Assembly (NCBI GenBank): GCA_020641055.1 | Contig: CP067345.1 | Location: 760,001 to 824,000, forward strand | Direction: 5' to 3' | Source of the DNA: Clostridioides sp. ES-S-0010-02 | GTDB lineage: Bacteria > Bacillota > Clostridia > Peptostreptococcales > Peptostreptococcaceae | DNA: 64,000 nt | In this document: piece after piece, positions 1 through 8,756 of the stretch | Position numbering within the stretch: the stretch's first letter is position 1 | Layout of the letters: every line of letters starts with the position of its first letter | Notes under the pieces: model-generated | Databases searched by the model: none | What the model was told of the DNA's origin: nothing | The model's input: the letters and a program-made list of their open reading frames with translations, nothing else | Made by a program: the position numbers and the translations under genes

Positions 1-551
1 CATATTTAGTAATTAAAAAGGATAATACATATAATCGACTAGCAAAATTTATTATAATGTTACCTTGGAGTATGCCTGCAAGTGCCATTGCAGTTAACCT
101 AATTAATACATTTAATCAAAAAAGTATATTTGCTTTTAATGAATCCTTAATAGGTGGTTTTTATATTTTGCCTATAGCATATACAATTTATGCCTTGCCA
201 TTACTATTTTCATCCAATGAGGTTGCTATGAAGTCAATAAATTTAGGACTAGAAGAATCATCAAGGAGTTTAGGTGCTGGAAGAATACAAACCTTTTATA
301 ATATAATAATCCCAAATATGATGCCAGGAATAATTTCAGGGGCTATATTAGTATTTATTCGTACAATTGGAGAATATACAATGTCAGCCTTGCTTTATGG
401 CGTTTACAATAGACCTATTTCAATATCCATTGTAACTAATATGCAAGAATTTAAGATAGGAGTATCTATGGCTTATGGTGTATTAGTAATTGGGATATGT
501 TATATAGCATTAGGAATAATTTTTAAATTAGATAGAAAAAGATTTACATAA
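1..551 (+). CDS. ABC transporter permease, 3' part
   Basis: Inner-membrane permease subunit of a binding-protein-dependent ABC importer. The reading frame is open to the left edge, upstream of the Met codon at 57, so the gene is cut by the window and only its C-terminal part is seen. Several hydrophobic segments are visible. The cytoplasmic EAA loop that docks the ATPase lies about 66-90 residues after that Met, with core SRSLGAGRIQTFYNIIIP. The sequence resembles the second half of iron(III)/2-aminoethylphosphonate-type permeases, but the substrate cannot be read from this fragment. Partner genes lie outside the window. Confidence 0.8.
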   Translation, partial: YLVIKKDNTYNRLAKFIIMLPWSMPASAIAVNLINTFNQKSIFAFNESLIGGFYILPIAYTIYALPLLFSSNEVAMKSINLGLEESSRSLGAGRIQTFYNIIIPNMMPGIISGAILVFIRTIGEYTMSALLYGVYNRPISISIVTNMQEFKIGVSMAYGVLVIGICYIALGIIFKLDRKRFT

Positions 552-720
552 AATAGTAGATACTAATTTATAAATTAGTGATTAGAAAACCAAGTTTCTT
601 TATTTCTTAGAAATGAACTCAAGAAGTGTAATTTTGGTGTGTTATGTCAAGCTTATGACATCTAAAAATTAGATAATTGTGAGTATGATTCCTATAAATC
701 ATCTATACCATTGAAATGTA

Positions 721-762
721 CAAAAAGATATTGGCTGTCTGGCTAATATCTTTTTGATTTTT
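721..762 (+). terminator. Rho-independent terminator
   Basis: Perfect 12-bp arms CAAAAAGATATT (721-732) and AATATCTTTTTG (745-756) around a 12-nt loop, followed by ATTTTTT. It lies 170 bp after the permease stop and probably ends that transcript. Confidence 0.75.
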
Positions 763-1063
763 TGATATCAATATAGCATTAACTATAGTGCTAGTGTTTT
801 AAAATTTATAGCTAATAGGTATGTAAAATATAACATCTATGTAAGATATGCTATTATTGAATGTTAATTTTCAAGTAAATGAAAGTAGGGTATTTGATAT
901 GTTTGTATCTTTTGATAAATTGATGATATATCTAGAGGATAGAATTTAAATGAAGATTTACAAAGTAATCACAATTATTAGAGTCAGCTTTTGAGCTTAT
1001 TGAGTATTGATAATAAATAAGTTTAAGAAATATAATTAACTGTGATATAGACTTCTAAAAGCT
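763..1063. other. Intergenic, no gene seen
   Basis: AT-rich stretch with stops in all frames. No convincing protein remnant or RNA motif was recognised between the terminator and the inverted repeat that starts at 1064. Confidence 0.5.
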
Positions 1064-1115
1064 CCTTATTGAAAAGGAACTAAGAATATATAATAAAAGT
1101 TCCTTTTCAATAAGG
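1064..1115 (+). promoter_or_regulatory. 18-bp perfect inverted repeat upstream of aldolase
   Basis: CCTTATTGAAAAGGAACT at 1064-1081 is exactly complementary to 1098-1115, with a 16-nt AT-rich spacer. No T-run follows, so it is not an ordinary terminator. It may be an operator for the PRD regulator encoded at 4242, or a leader hairpin. It lies about 95 bp before the aldolase start. Confidence 0.55.
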
Positions 1116-1123
1116 AAAACGAT
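1114..1123 (+). promoter_or_regulatory. GGAAAACGAT box, candidate CcpA (cre) site
   Basis: The same ten bases occur at 52386 and 58973, both upstream of sugar operons. The GAAAA-N-G core resembles clostridial catabolite-responsive elements. It overlaps the end of the inverted repeat at 1064-1115. The CcpA assignment is inference. Confidence 0.4.
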
Positions 1124-1210
1124 TGTTATTTTCTGACTTTTATTACCCTGATATTATTTAAATATAAACAATAACAAATAAATTAAAATTAAAATATCAG
1201 GAGGTACAAT

Positions 1211-2101
1211 ATGTTAATAAATATGAAGGAAATGTTAAAAGTAGCACAAGAAAATCAATTTGCAGTACCAGCATTTAATATAGGGAGTGGGCAAATACTT
1301 AAAGCAGTAGTACAGAGTGCTAATGAAAAAAATGCACCAGTAATACTTGCAATACACCCAAATGAGTTAAGTTTCCTAGAAGATAGCTTTGTAGCTAGTT
1401 GTATAGAAGAAGCACATAAGAGTAAGGTACCTATGGTAATACACTTAGACCATGGAGCAAATAAAAGTCAAATATTAAGAGCTATAAGATGTGGATTTAC
1501 ATCAGTAATGATTGATGGCTCACATTTATCATATGAAGAAAATGTAGCAATATCTAGGGCAGTAGTAGAAATTGCAAAAGGATTAAATATATCTGTAGAA
1601 GGAGAACTTGGAACAATAGGAACAACTGGAACATCAGGAGAAGGTGGTTCTGATGAAATAATATATACAAATCCACAATTAGCTAGGGATTTTGTTGAAA
1701 AAACAGGTGTAGACACATTAGCCATTGCAATTGGTACAGCACATGGTATATATCCAAAAGGGTTTAAACCAGAGCTTAAATTAGATTTATTAAAAGAAAT
1801 AAAAGAAGTAGTAGATATACCTTTAGTTCTTCATGGCGGATCGTCAAATCCAGATGAAGAAATAGCACAAGCAGTTAAACTAGGAGTTTGTAAAGTAAAT
1901 ATTTCAAGTGATGTTAAATCAGCGTATTATAAGAAGTGCAGAGAAGTATTAGAACAAAATCCAAGTTTATATGAACCAGATGCTATATATCCACAATGTA
2001 TAGAAGCTGCAAGGGAAGTTATAGAGTTTAAAATGAATTTATTCAATGACATAGATAAATTAAAATGCTTTTCACCAAAAGAAGAATCAGTGATTGGATA
2101 A
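1211..2101 (+). CDS. Class II ketose-bisphosphate aldolase
   Basis: Zinc-dependent class II aldolase (FbaA/GatY/KbaY family) that cleaves a ketose phosphate into dihydroxyacetone phosphate and an aldehyde or aldose phosphate in the cytosol. At 296 aa it has the family's usual length. Visible hallmarks are HLDHG with Asp80 and the zinc ligand His81, the EGELG strand near 130-134, GTAHG with His178, LHGG with His208, and the phosphate-binding NISSDV segment near 230. AGGAGGT sits just before the ATG. It is 24 bp ahead of the PTS gene and surely in the same operon. No sugar kinase is encoded here, so the substrate may be a ketose 1-phosphate made directly by the PTS, or the kinase lies elsewhere. 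Confidence 0.9.
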   Translation: MLINMKEMLKVAQENQFAVPAFNIGSGQILKAVVQSANEKNAPVILAIHPNELSFLEDSFVASCIEEAHKSKVPMVIHLDHGANKSQILRAIRCGFTSVMIDGSHLSYEENVAISRAVVEIAKGLNISVEGELGTIGTTGTSGEGGSDEIIYTNPQLARDFVEKTGVDTLAIAIGTAHGIYPKGFKPELKLDLLKEIKEVVDIPLVLHGGSSNPDEEIAQAVKLGVCKVNISSDVKSAYYKKCREVLEQNPSLYEPDAIYPQCIEAAREVIEFKMNLFNDIDKLKCFSPKEESVIG

Positions 2102-2125
2102 CAAATTAAAGGGAGGGGCGAATTT

Positions 2126-4021
2126 ATGGTAGACAAAATATTACGTAGTGATTGTATTGTATTAGATAAACAATTACAAACTAAAAAAGATGTAATTGAT
2201 TATATGGCAAATCATTTGTATCATGGAAATTATATAAATGATAAAGAAAAGTTTATAATTGATATTAATAAACGTGAAAAAGAATCACCAACTAACATGG
2301 GAAATTTAATAGCTATCCCTCATGCTAAGTCAAGTACAGTAAAGCGACCTGTAATGATGTATTTAAGAACAGATAAGGATATCACGGATAATGATGGTCA
2401 AAAACTTAGGTCATTTTTTATGATAGCAGTTCCAGAGTCAGGTTTAGACGAGCATCTTAAGATTATATCTAAACTAGCTACATATTTAATGGATGAAAAT
2501 CTTATTAAGAACCTACTAAGTGCAGAAACTCCATATGAAATATTAGATATATTTAATTATAAAGCTGTAGAATCAGGAGATTCAAGTAATAATCAAAATA
2601 AAGGTCTTATAGTTGGAATAACAGGATGTCCAACAGGTATAGCTCATACTTTTATGGCAAAAAAAGCGTTAGAAGAAGCAGGTCAAGAACTTGGATATGA
2701 AGTTAAAATAGAAACACATGGAGCCATAGGTGTAGAAAATAAGTTAACTAAAGAAGATATAAAAAGAGCTGAATACGTAATAATAGCTTGTGATAGAGAA
2801 GTTCAAACAAGTAGATTTATAGGAAAGAAAGTATTACAAAAGAAAGTAGCAGATGCTAAGAATGTTTCATTAGCCAAAAATTTAATTATAAATGCTGAAA
2901 ATGGAATGGCTAAAGAAATTAAGCCAGGTGGGAAAACTTTAGAAGATTCAAAAGAAATACTTCAAGGGTCAGAGAAAAAAGGTATTTATAAGCACTTAAT
3001 GAATGGTGTATCTGAAATGATTCCATTTGTAGTAATAGGTGGGATTGGTATAGCTATAGCATTTATGTTTGGTATATTTGCATCAGACCCAACTCATGAA
3101 ACATACAATCCTATAGCTGGATTCTTTGGACAACTTGGAGGCGATTCAGCATTTAAGTTATTCATACCAATACTTGCTGGTTTTATAGCTAAATCAATTG
3201 CAGGAAGACAAGGTTTTGCTCCTGCTATGATAGCTGGTTTTATGGCAGTTATTGGAGGTTCAGGATTCCTAGGAGGTATGGTAGCAGGATTTGCAACTGG
3301 ATATATAGCTTTAGGAGTAATGAAGATAACAGAAAACTTACCAGATGTATTAAAAGGGGTAAATGCTGTACTGATATGTCCACTGCTGATTGCATTCACA
3401 AGTGGAGCTATAATGTTCTTCGTAGTTAATACACCAGCATCATGGTTAAATGAAGCTTTACAGTCCTGGTTACAAAGTATGTCTGGAACTAATAAAGTAT
3501 TATTAGGTGCAATATTAGCAGGAATGATGGCATCAGATATGGGAGGACCTATTAATAAAACAGCTTCTGCATTTGGATTAGCTATGTTTTCTAGTAATGT
3601 ATTTGAACCATCAGCAGCATTAATGGTGGGTGGAATGGTACCTCCATTAGCAATAGCATTAGCCATGTTAATATTTAAAAATAAGTTTACTAAAGAAGAA
3701 AGAAAGTCAGCACTACCAACTGCTATAATGGGAGCATCTTTTATAACGGAAGGAGCAATACCCTTTGCAGCTGCAGATCCGTTAAGAATGATTCCGGCAA
3801 ACATAATTGGTTCTTGTATAGGTGGGGCAATATGTATGAGTTTAGATATAACCTTGATGGCACCACATGGAGGAATATTTGTAATACCATTTGCATGTAG
3901 TGCACCAGTTGCGTATATAGCTTGTATATTAGCTGGCACAGTAATAACAACTTTAATTATAGGAATAACAAAGCCTACTATAAAGAGTGGAAGTGGTGAA
4001 GTTGAAGTACTTGGTGCTTAA
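2126..4021 (+). CDS. Fructose-family PTS transporter EIIABC
   Basis: Membrane sugar transporter that phosphorylates its substrate during uptake, using phosphate relayed from HPr. Domain order is A-B-C in 631 aa. EIIA covers about residues 1-150 with the phosphorylated His66 in IPHAKS. EIIB starts at about 160 with GITGCPTGIAHTF and the phosphorylated Cys168. EIIC covers about 290-625 with eight to ten membrane segments. GGGAGGGG precedes the ATG. The aldolase upstream and the PRD regulator downstream form one catabolic module. The family transports fructose, mannose or related ketoses; the exact sugar cannot be read here. Confidence 0.92.
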   Translation: MVDKILRSDCIVLDKQLQTKKDVIDYMANHLYHGNYINDKEKFIIDINKREKESPTNMGNLIAIPHAKSSTVKRPVMMYLRTDKDITDNDGQKLRSFFMIAVPESGLDEHLKIISKLATYLMDENLIKNLLSAETPYEILDIFNYKAVESGDSSNNQNKGLIVGITGCPTGIAHTFMAKKALEEAGQELGYEVKIETHGAIGVENKLTKEDIKRAEYVIIACDREVQTSRFIGKKVLQKKVADAKNVSLAKNLIINAENGMAKEIKPGGKTLEDSKEILQGSEKKGIYKHLMNGVSEMIPFVVIGGIGIAIAFMFGIFASDPTHETYNPIAGFFGQLGGDSAFKLFIPILAGFIAKSIAGRQGFAPAMIAGFMAVIGGSGFLGGMVAGFATGYIALGVMKITENLPDVLKGVNAVLICPLLIAFTSGAIMFFVVNTPASWLNEALQSWLQSMSGTNKVLLGAILAGMMASDMGGPINKTASAFGLAMFSSNVFEPSAALMVGGMVPPLAIALAMLIFKNKFTKEERKSALPTAIMGASFITEGAIPFAAADPLRMIPANIIGSCIGGAICMSLDITLMAPHGGIFVIPFACSAPVAYIACILAGTVITTLIIGITKPTIKSGSGEVEVLGA

Positions 4022-4039
4022 ATTATAAATAAGAGCTAA

Positions 4040-4090
4040 AATAAGGATATTGGAAGTAGTTAGCAACCTCTCAATATCCTTATTTTTTAT
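4040..4090 (+). terminator. Rho-independent terminator
   Basis: 13-bp perfect arms AATAAGGATATTG (4040-4052) and CAATATCCTTATT (4072-4084) followed by TTTT. It separates the aldolase-PTS operon from its regulator gene. Confidence 0.85.
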
Positions 4091-4128
4091 TTTAAAATTA
4101 TATCCTATATTATATCGATTTTGTAAAG

Positions 4129-4154
4129 TGTATCATAAATTCTTTTATGATACA
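4129..4154 (+). promoter_or_regulatory. Inverted repeat, candidate operator
   Basis: TGTATCATAAA and TTTATGATACA form 11-bp perfect arms around TTCT. It lies 16 bp upstream of a good -35 box, as expected for an activator or autoregulatory site of the PRD regulator that follows. Confidence 0.45.
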
Positions 4155-4170
4155 GAAGTATTTTAGTATT

Positions 4171-4198
4171 TTTACATAGTTATTAAATATGCTAAAAT
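4171..4198 (+). promoter_or_regulatory. Sigma-70-type promoter of PRD regulator
   Basis: TTTACA (4171-4176), 16-bp spacer, TAAAAT (4193-4198), about 45 bp before the start codon. Confidence 0.55.
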
Positions 4199-4241
4199 AG
4201 TAATTAATAGAAATATCAAAAAATGGGTAGGGGGCATAAGT

Positions 4242-6149
4242 ATGCTTGCATCAAGGCAAATTGAATTTCTTAAATTGATATTAAATGAAAGTGAATATAG
4301 ACCTATAAAATACTTTAAAGATAAATTAAATGTATCAGATAAAACATTACAAAAAGATTTGAAGATGATTGAGATATATTTAGAAACTTTCGATATAAAA
4401 ATTGATATAAAAAGGGGTTGCGGAATATTAATAGAAGCGTCAGCAAAGAAAGATATAGACCTAATTAATAGTTTAAATATACAACCAAAGGGAAATAAGT
4501 CTTTATCAGTAGAGCAAAGAAGAATGGAAATTTTAAAATATCTATTATTAAATTCAAATAATATAACTTCAATAAATCAGTTATCGGATAAATATTATGT
4601 AAGTAAAACTTCTATAGTAAATGATTTTAAATATATAGAGGAATGGATAAAAGAATATAATTTAAAACTTAATAAAACCTTAGAGGGAACTAAAATTATA
4701 GGTAAAGAAGTAGATATAAGGAAATCGATTGCTAAGATGGTAGATGATTTATTAGATGAAAATTATGAACAGCACGATATATCTGAGTTAACCAGATTAG
4801 ATTCTGCTACATTTAGTGCATTGATAAATTTATTTGATATTGATTCTATCATATTTGTAGAAACTATAATTACAGAATTAGAAGATAATTTAGGATATGT
4901 TATAAGTCAGCCCTACTATATAAATTTAATTACACATATACTTATATGCTTAAAGAGAGTTGAAGAAGGTAATCAAATAGATTTTCAGGAAGAAAAGGAA
5001 GTCTCTATATGTAATTTGGATGAGTTAGTATATCAAAAGGTCACTACACTTATAGGTAAAATAGAAAATAGATACAGAGTAAAAATAACTAAAGATGAAA
5101 TTAAATATATATATATATATTTAGTATCATCTGGATTTAGTAGCGAAAGCAATAAGCGTTGCAATGATGAATCAGATATATTAAGTGATAGTGAAAAAAT
5201 ATCATCTATAATGATAGAGAATATGTCACAGTTTTTAAATATAAATCTTAAAGATGATGAACTACTGCAAAAAAGTCTGACATCTCATGTAAGACACATG
5301 TTAAACAGATTAAGATATGATATCCAAATAAAAAATCCATTATTAGAAGAGATACAAGAGCGATTTTCTGAGGTATTGGGGTTATGCATGATGACTATAA
5401 ATATTATGACAGAGCATTATAATCTGAAGAATATTAGTATAGATGAAGTTTCGTATATTGCTACATATTTTCAAGCAGCTATAGAAAGAAATATGAGTAG
5501 TAAAAGAGTAATAGTAGTTTGTAATACAGGATATGGAACATCTCAGCTTCTTGCTGCTAGATTAAAAAGAGAATTTCCTGAATGGACTATAGTTGATATA
5601 ATTCCCATGCATCAGTTGAATAAGCGAAATTTGGATGATGTAGATTTTGTAATATCTACTGTAAATTTAGATTTGAAAGAGAAATCACATATAGTTGTAT
5701 CAGTACTATTAATGGAAAGTGATATTAATAATATAAAAAATGCTTTACTTAATAAACCTAGAAAAAGTATGGACTTAGATACAAACTTATTAGGAGTATA
5801 TTTAAAAGATAATATATATTTTAATTTTGATGTAAGCCAGATGAGAAGTTTAATAGGTATGAATTTAAGCAGTAAATATGAATCTATTGCATTAGGAAAA
5901 GATTTAAATATATATATATGCAATCAAAGTAAAGTAAATAAGGGAATAATGAATGTCAATAATATTAATAGAACGATTGACCTTTACTTAGAAACTAGTA
6001 ATCATAGCTTTTTAAAACATATTCTGATTGAAGTATCAAATCTATATAGGCAAAAGAACTATATAAATTATATAATAGATTGCGAAAGAGAAGAGGATAT
6101 TAAAATATTATTTGATAACAATGTACTGGAGAAAATAAATGGAAATTAG
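4242..6149 (+). CDS. PRD-containing PTS-controlled transcriptional regulator
   Basis: BglG/MtlR-type regulator of 635 aa that senses PTS phosphorylation state. Two N-terminal helix-turn-helix domains are visible (about residues 1-60 and 85-150). Two PTS regulation domains follow (about 180-290 and 305-410), with His residues in ITHILICLKR and SHVRHMLNRL. A GatB-like EIIB domain at about 420-500 contains VCNTGYGTSQ with the phosphorylatable Cys. The last 100 residues do not show a clear EIIA active site; instead a separate EIIA gene overlaps the 3' end by 11 bp. The DNA-binding heads argue for an activator rather than an RNA antiterminator. It probably controls the upstream aldolase-PTS operon. 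GTAGGGGG is the ribosome site. Confidence 0.85.
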   Translation: MLASRQIEFLKLILNESEYRPIKYFKDKLNVSDKTLQKDLKMIEIYLETFDIKIDIKRGCGILIEASAKKDIDLINSLNIQPKGNKSLSVEQRRMEILKYLLLNSNNITSINQLSDKYYVSKTSIVNDFKYIEEWIKEYNLKLNKTLEGTKIIGKEVDIRKSIAKMVDDLLDENYEQHDISELTRLDSATFSALINLFDIDSIIFVETIITELEDNLGYVISQPYYINLITHILICLKRVEEGNQIDFQEEKEVSICNLDELVYQKVTTLIGKIENRYRVKITKDEIKYIYIYLVSSGFSSESNKRCNDESDILSDSEKISSIMIENMSQFLNINLKDDELLQKSLTSHVRHMLNRLRYDIQIKNPLLEEIQERFSEVLGLCMMTINIMTEHYNLKNISIDEVSYIATYFQAAIERNMSSKRVIVVCNTGYGTSQLLAARLKREFPEWTIVDIIPMHQLNKRNLDDVDFVISTVNLDLKEKSHIVVSVLLMESDINNIKNALLNKPRKSMDLDTNLLGVYLKDNIYFNFDVSQMRSLIGMNLSSKYESIALGKDLNIYICNQSKVNKGIMNVNNINRTIDLYLETSNHSFLKHILIEVSNLYRQKNYINYIIDCEREEDIKILFDNNVLEKINGN

Positions 6150-6588
6150 AGAAATATTAAGCGAGGAAAGTGTTATTTTAGACTTAAAATCAACTACAAA
6201 AGAAGGTATAATACAAGAATTAGTAGATAAATTATATGATAAAGGAAGTATAACTTCAAAAAGTAAGTTTATAAAGGCACTAAATCATAGAGAGAAAATG
6301 GGCTCTACAAGTATAGGTTATCAAATGGCTATGCCACATGGAAAAACAAAGTATGTAAAGAAAGCATCTGTGGTAATAGGTAAATCTAGAGAAGGTGTAG
6401 ATTGGCCAAGTATAGATGGCTTGCCTGTAAAATTAGTAATTATGTTTGCTATGCCACAATCTGAAGGTAAAGAAGATATAATGTTAATATCTAAAATAGC
6501 TTATATTTTAGGTGGTAAAGATATAAGTGAAAGGCTTTTAAGTGCACATACCAAAAAAGAAATAGTAGGTGTATTTTATGAAGCATAG
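6139..6588 (+). CDS. Stand-alone fructose-type PTS EIIA
   Basis: Cytosolic phosphocarrier of 149 aa matching the PTS EIIA-2 domain, with the phosphorylated His67 in MAMPHGKT. It overlaps the regulator gene by 11 bp and is probably translationally coupled to it; GGAG lies just upstream inside the regulator gene. In many MtlR-type regulators an EIIA domain is fused at the C-terminus, so this looks like the detached equivalent. It may phosphorylate the regulator's EIIB or PRD domains, or feed the nearby transporter, which already carries its own EIIA. EIIA identity is firm; its partner is inferred. Confidence 0.85.
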   Translation: MEIREILSEESVILDLKSTTKEGIIQELVDKLYDKGSITSKSKFIKALNHREKMGSTSIGYQMAMPHGKTKYVKKASVVIGKSREGVDWPSIDGLPVKLVIMFAMPQSEGKEDIMLISKIAYILGGKDISERLLSAHTKKEIVGVFYEA

Positions 6589-6599
6589 ATATTGTATAA

Positions 6600-6851
6600 A
6601 CTATAAATTTGAATTTATTTTGGAATGAAAAATGTGTTATCATCTTTACCGATTCTAAACATGTGCCAAATTATTGATATGAGTTATTAGGATTAAACAA
6701 AGGAAAGTTATTAGTTGATAATAATGTAGCAGGATTCATGGAGAGATTTGCTAAAAAGGAAGAGAGAGTTTATTTTATAGTAAGAGATAAAAAAGACGAG
6801 CTTAAATTTCAAGCTTGTCTTTTTTATTATACAAAACCTATAATACTTTAA
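6600..6851 (+). pseudogene. Possible decayed open frame of unknown origin
   Basis: One frame stays open across this gap except for a TGA at 6675-6677. It reads like protein after the stop (for example LVDNNVAGFMERFAKKEE). There is no start codon with a ribosome site, and a terminator hairpin lies inside its end. I do not recognise the family. Apart from this and the terminator, the 6589-6975 gap holds only a TATAAT at 6940-6945 that could be the -10 box of the next gene. Confidence 0.2.
6789..6826 (+). terminator. Rho-independent terminator
   Basis: Arms AAAAAAGACGAGCTT (6789-6803) and AAGCTTGTCTTTTTT (6811-6825) pair with a single G-U, and the right arm ends in a T-run. Confidence 0.75.
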
Positions 6852-6975
6852 AATCTATGAAAAACTTGTGTAATAGAGGTATTAAAAATTTAATGGTAAT
6901 CAAATTCTTTACCAATGAATATAAAAAACATCTTCGTGTTATAATAGTTTAAACTAATGAACGAAAGGTAGATGA

Positions 6976-7758
6976 ATGTATATGAAATATCAACATATAA
7001 TTGAAGTTAATAAAGACCTTTGTATTGGATGTGGACTTTGTAAAAATGATTGTCCAGTAAATAATATAATTATAGAAAATAAAAAATCAGTAATTAAAAA
7101 GCAAGATTGTCTAATGTGTGGACACTGTGCAGCAATCTGTCCCAAAGAAGCTATTACACTTACAGGGTTTGATGAACCACCAATAGAACTTACAAATAAG
7201 CCAAACTTAGACTCAGATGAATTACTAATGGCAATTAAATCTAGAAGAAGTATCCGGAAATTTAAAGATAAAGAAGTTTCTTCAGAAATTGTAAAGCAAA
7301 TTATTGAAGCAGGTAGATACACACCTAGTGCTAAAAATTCACAAGATGTATCATATATTGTTTTAGACAATAAAAAAGCAATATATGAAAAGGAAGCAGT
7401 GAGATTTTTTAGAAAAATAAAACCTATTGCAAATATTGCTGTTAAATATTCAAAGGAAGTTGAGGTTGATGATAACTTTTTCTTCAAGCATGCTCCTATT
7501 GCAATAATGATAGTAACAAAAGATAAGATTAGTGGTTCACTTGCAGCATCTAATATGGCACTAATGGCAGAATCTTATGGTCTGGGGGTTTTATTTAGTG
7601 GATATTTTTCAGATGTAGCAAATAATTCACCAAAGTTAAAAAAACTTTTAGGTCTAAAACACAGGAATCATGTACTTATGACACTAGTGATTGGATATCC
7701 AGATGTTAAATATAGACGTACTGCACAAAAAGAACCAGCAAGTGTTAGATACTTATAA
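6976..7758 (+). CDS. Ferredoxin-nitroreductase fusion protein
   Basis: Predicted cytosolic flavoprotein of 260 aa with an N-terminal two-[4Fe-4S] ferredoxin domain (CIGCGLCKNDCP and CLMCGHCAAICP, about residues 15-60) joined to an FMN-dependent nitroreductase domain (about 78-240, starting with KSRRSIRKFKDKEV). The family reduces nitro or quinone-like compounds using electrons passed through the iron-sulfur clusters; the natural substrate is unknown. An in-frame ATG also exists at 6982; AAAGG spacing favours the first. An ArsR repressor gene follows after 15 bp, so expression may respond to a metal or redox-active ligand. Confidence 0.85.
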   Translation: MYMKYQHIIEVNKDLCIGCGLCKNDCPVNNIIIENKKSVIKKQDCLMCGHCAAICPKEAITLTGFDEPPIELTNKPNLDSDELLMAIKSRRSIRKFKDKEVSSEIVKQIIEAGRYTPSAKNSQDVSYIVLDNKKAIYEKEAVRFFRKIKPIANIAVKYSKEVEVDDNFFFKHAPIAIMIVTKDKISGSLAASNMALMAESYGLGVLFSGYFSDVANNSPKLKKLLGLKHRNHVLMTLVIGYPDVKYRRTAQKEPASVRYL

Positions 7759-7773
7759 GGTATGGAGGAGTTT

Positions 7774-8139
7774 ATGGAAAAAGAATGTCAGCAAAGAATA
7801 CAAGAAATAACATCTAAATTTAAAGAATGTCGTAAAGCTATTTCTGCTATGGGAGATGAAACTAGACAGTTAATTTTAATAACACTCTTAGAAAGTGACT
7901 TCAATGGTATACGAGTAGGAGAAATTACAGAAAAAACACATCTTTCTCGTCCTGCTGTATCTCATCATCTTAAAATATTGAAAGAAGCAGAAATTGTTAA
8001 TGTACGTAGAGAAGGAACTAGAAATTATTATTATCTTGATTCAAAAAAATCACAATGGAAATCACTAACAGAGCTAATAAATCTTATATTTGTTGGAATA
8101 CAACATATTGGTGAAGATGATGTAAGAAAAGGTGAGTAA
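7774..8139 (+). CDS. ArsR-family winged-helix regulator
   Basis: Small DNA-binding repressor of 121 aa with the ArsR-type winged helix. The recognition region reads THLSRPAVSHHLKILKEA at about residues 60-77, preceded by MGDETRQLILITLL. The ATG at 7774 is chosen because GGAGGAG (7764-7770) is correctly spaced for it, while the upstream in-frame ATG at 7762 has no ribosome site. No obvious cysteine metal site of the CxC type is present, so the signal may be organic or redox. It is cotranscribed with the nitroreductase and probably autoregulates the pair. Confidence 0.85.
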   Translation: MEKECQQRIQEITSKFKECRKAISAMGDETRQLILITLLESDFNGIRVGEITEKTHLSRPAVSHHLKILKEAEIVNVRREGTRNYYYLDSKKSQWKSLTELINLIFVGIQHIGEDDVRKGE

Positions 8140-8155
8140 AGTAAAGTGATTTAGC

Positions 8156-8212
8156 AAAAAGGGGTTGTCGCATGAATAAATTAAATTTGTTCTGTGATAG
8201 CTCTTTTTTATG
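8156..8212 (+). terminator. Probable terminator
   Basis: AAAAAGGGGTTGTCGCA (8156-8172) can pair with TGTGATAGCTCTTTTTT (8193-8209) allowing several G-U pairs; the distal arm ends in a T-run. Confidence 0.5.
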
Positions 8213-8299
8213 TATAAAAATATATACATGAATGTTAAGATTAGTTGATAGAATTTAAGTAATAAATCTAATACTATAAACATAGGAGGTATGAAAAAT

Positions 8300-8725
8300 A
8301 TGATTAATACGAATTTGAAAAGACTAAGAAAAATTCACCAGTACACACAAGAAGAATTAGCTGAAAAACTTAATGTTTCTAGACAATCAGTAGCAAAATG
8401 GGAAAATGGAGAATCTACTCCTGATATAGATAGTTGTATTAAACTTGCAAAATTGTATAATGTCAGATTAGATGATTTAGTTAATCATTCGGAAGAAAAA
8501 TCAGGGATTATAGTACCACCTACAGGAAAATTTTTCTTTGGAGCTGTCGTAGTTGGTGAACGTGGTCAGATTGTTATTCCAAAAGAAGCAAGGGATGTAT
8601 TTAATATAAACTCAGGGGACAAATTATTGATACTAGGAGATGAAGAAAGAGGATTAGGAATTGTTCATCAACGTGATTTGATAAATTTTATAGGTCATAT
8701 GGGGGTAATAAGTAAAGAAGAGTAA
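8300..8725 (+). CDS. XRE-AbrB fused transcriptional regulator
   Basis: DNA-binding protein of about 141 aa with two domains: an XRE helix-turn-helix at the N-terminus (core YTQEELAEKLNVSRQSVAKW) and a SpoVT/AbrB swapped-hairpin domain at the C-terminus (GERGQIVIPKEARDVFNI). An in-frame ATG at 8291 lies only 1 nt after AGGAGG, so the ATG at 8300, 10 nt away, is the better start. It is 31 bp ahead of a glycosyltransferase gene with no terminator between, so it probably regulates that gene and itself. The family's ligand is unknown. Confidence 0.82.
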   Translation: MINTNLKRLRKIHQYTQEELAEKLNVSRQSVAKWENGESTPDIDSCIKLAKLYNVRLDDLVNHSEEKSGIIVPPTGKFFFGAVVVGERGQIVIPKEARDVFNINSGDKLLILGDEERGLGIVHQRDLINFIGHMGVISKEE

Positions 8726-8756
8726 TTTAAAAAAATTATAAAAGGATGGATAAAAT

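Noticed and set aside
3094-3939. Long open frame on the minus strand inside the PTS gene (281 codons)
   Set aside because: It is the antisense shadow of the EIIC coding region; no ribosome site, and the plus-strand protein is clearly real.
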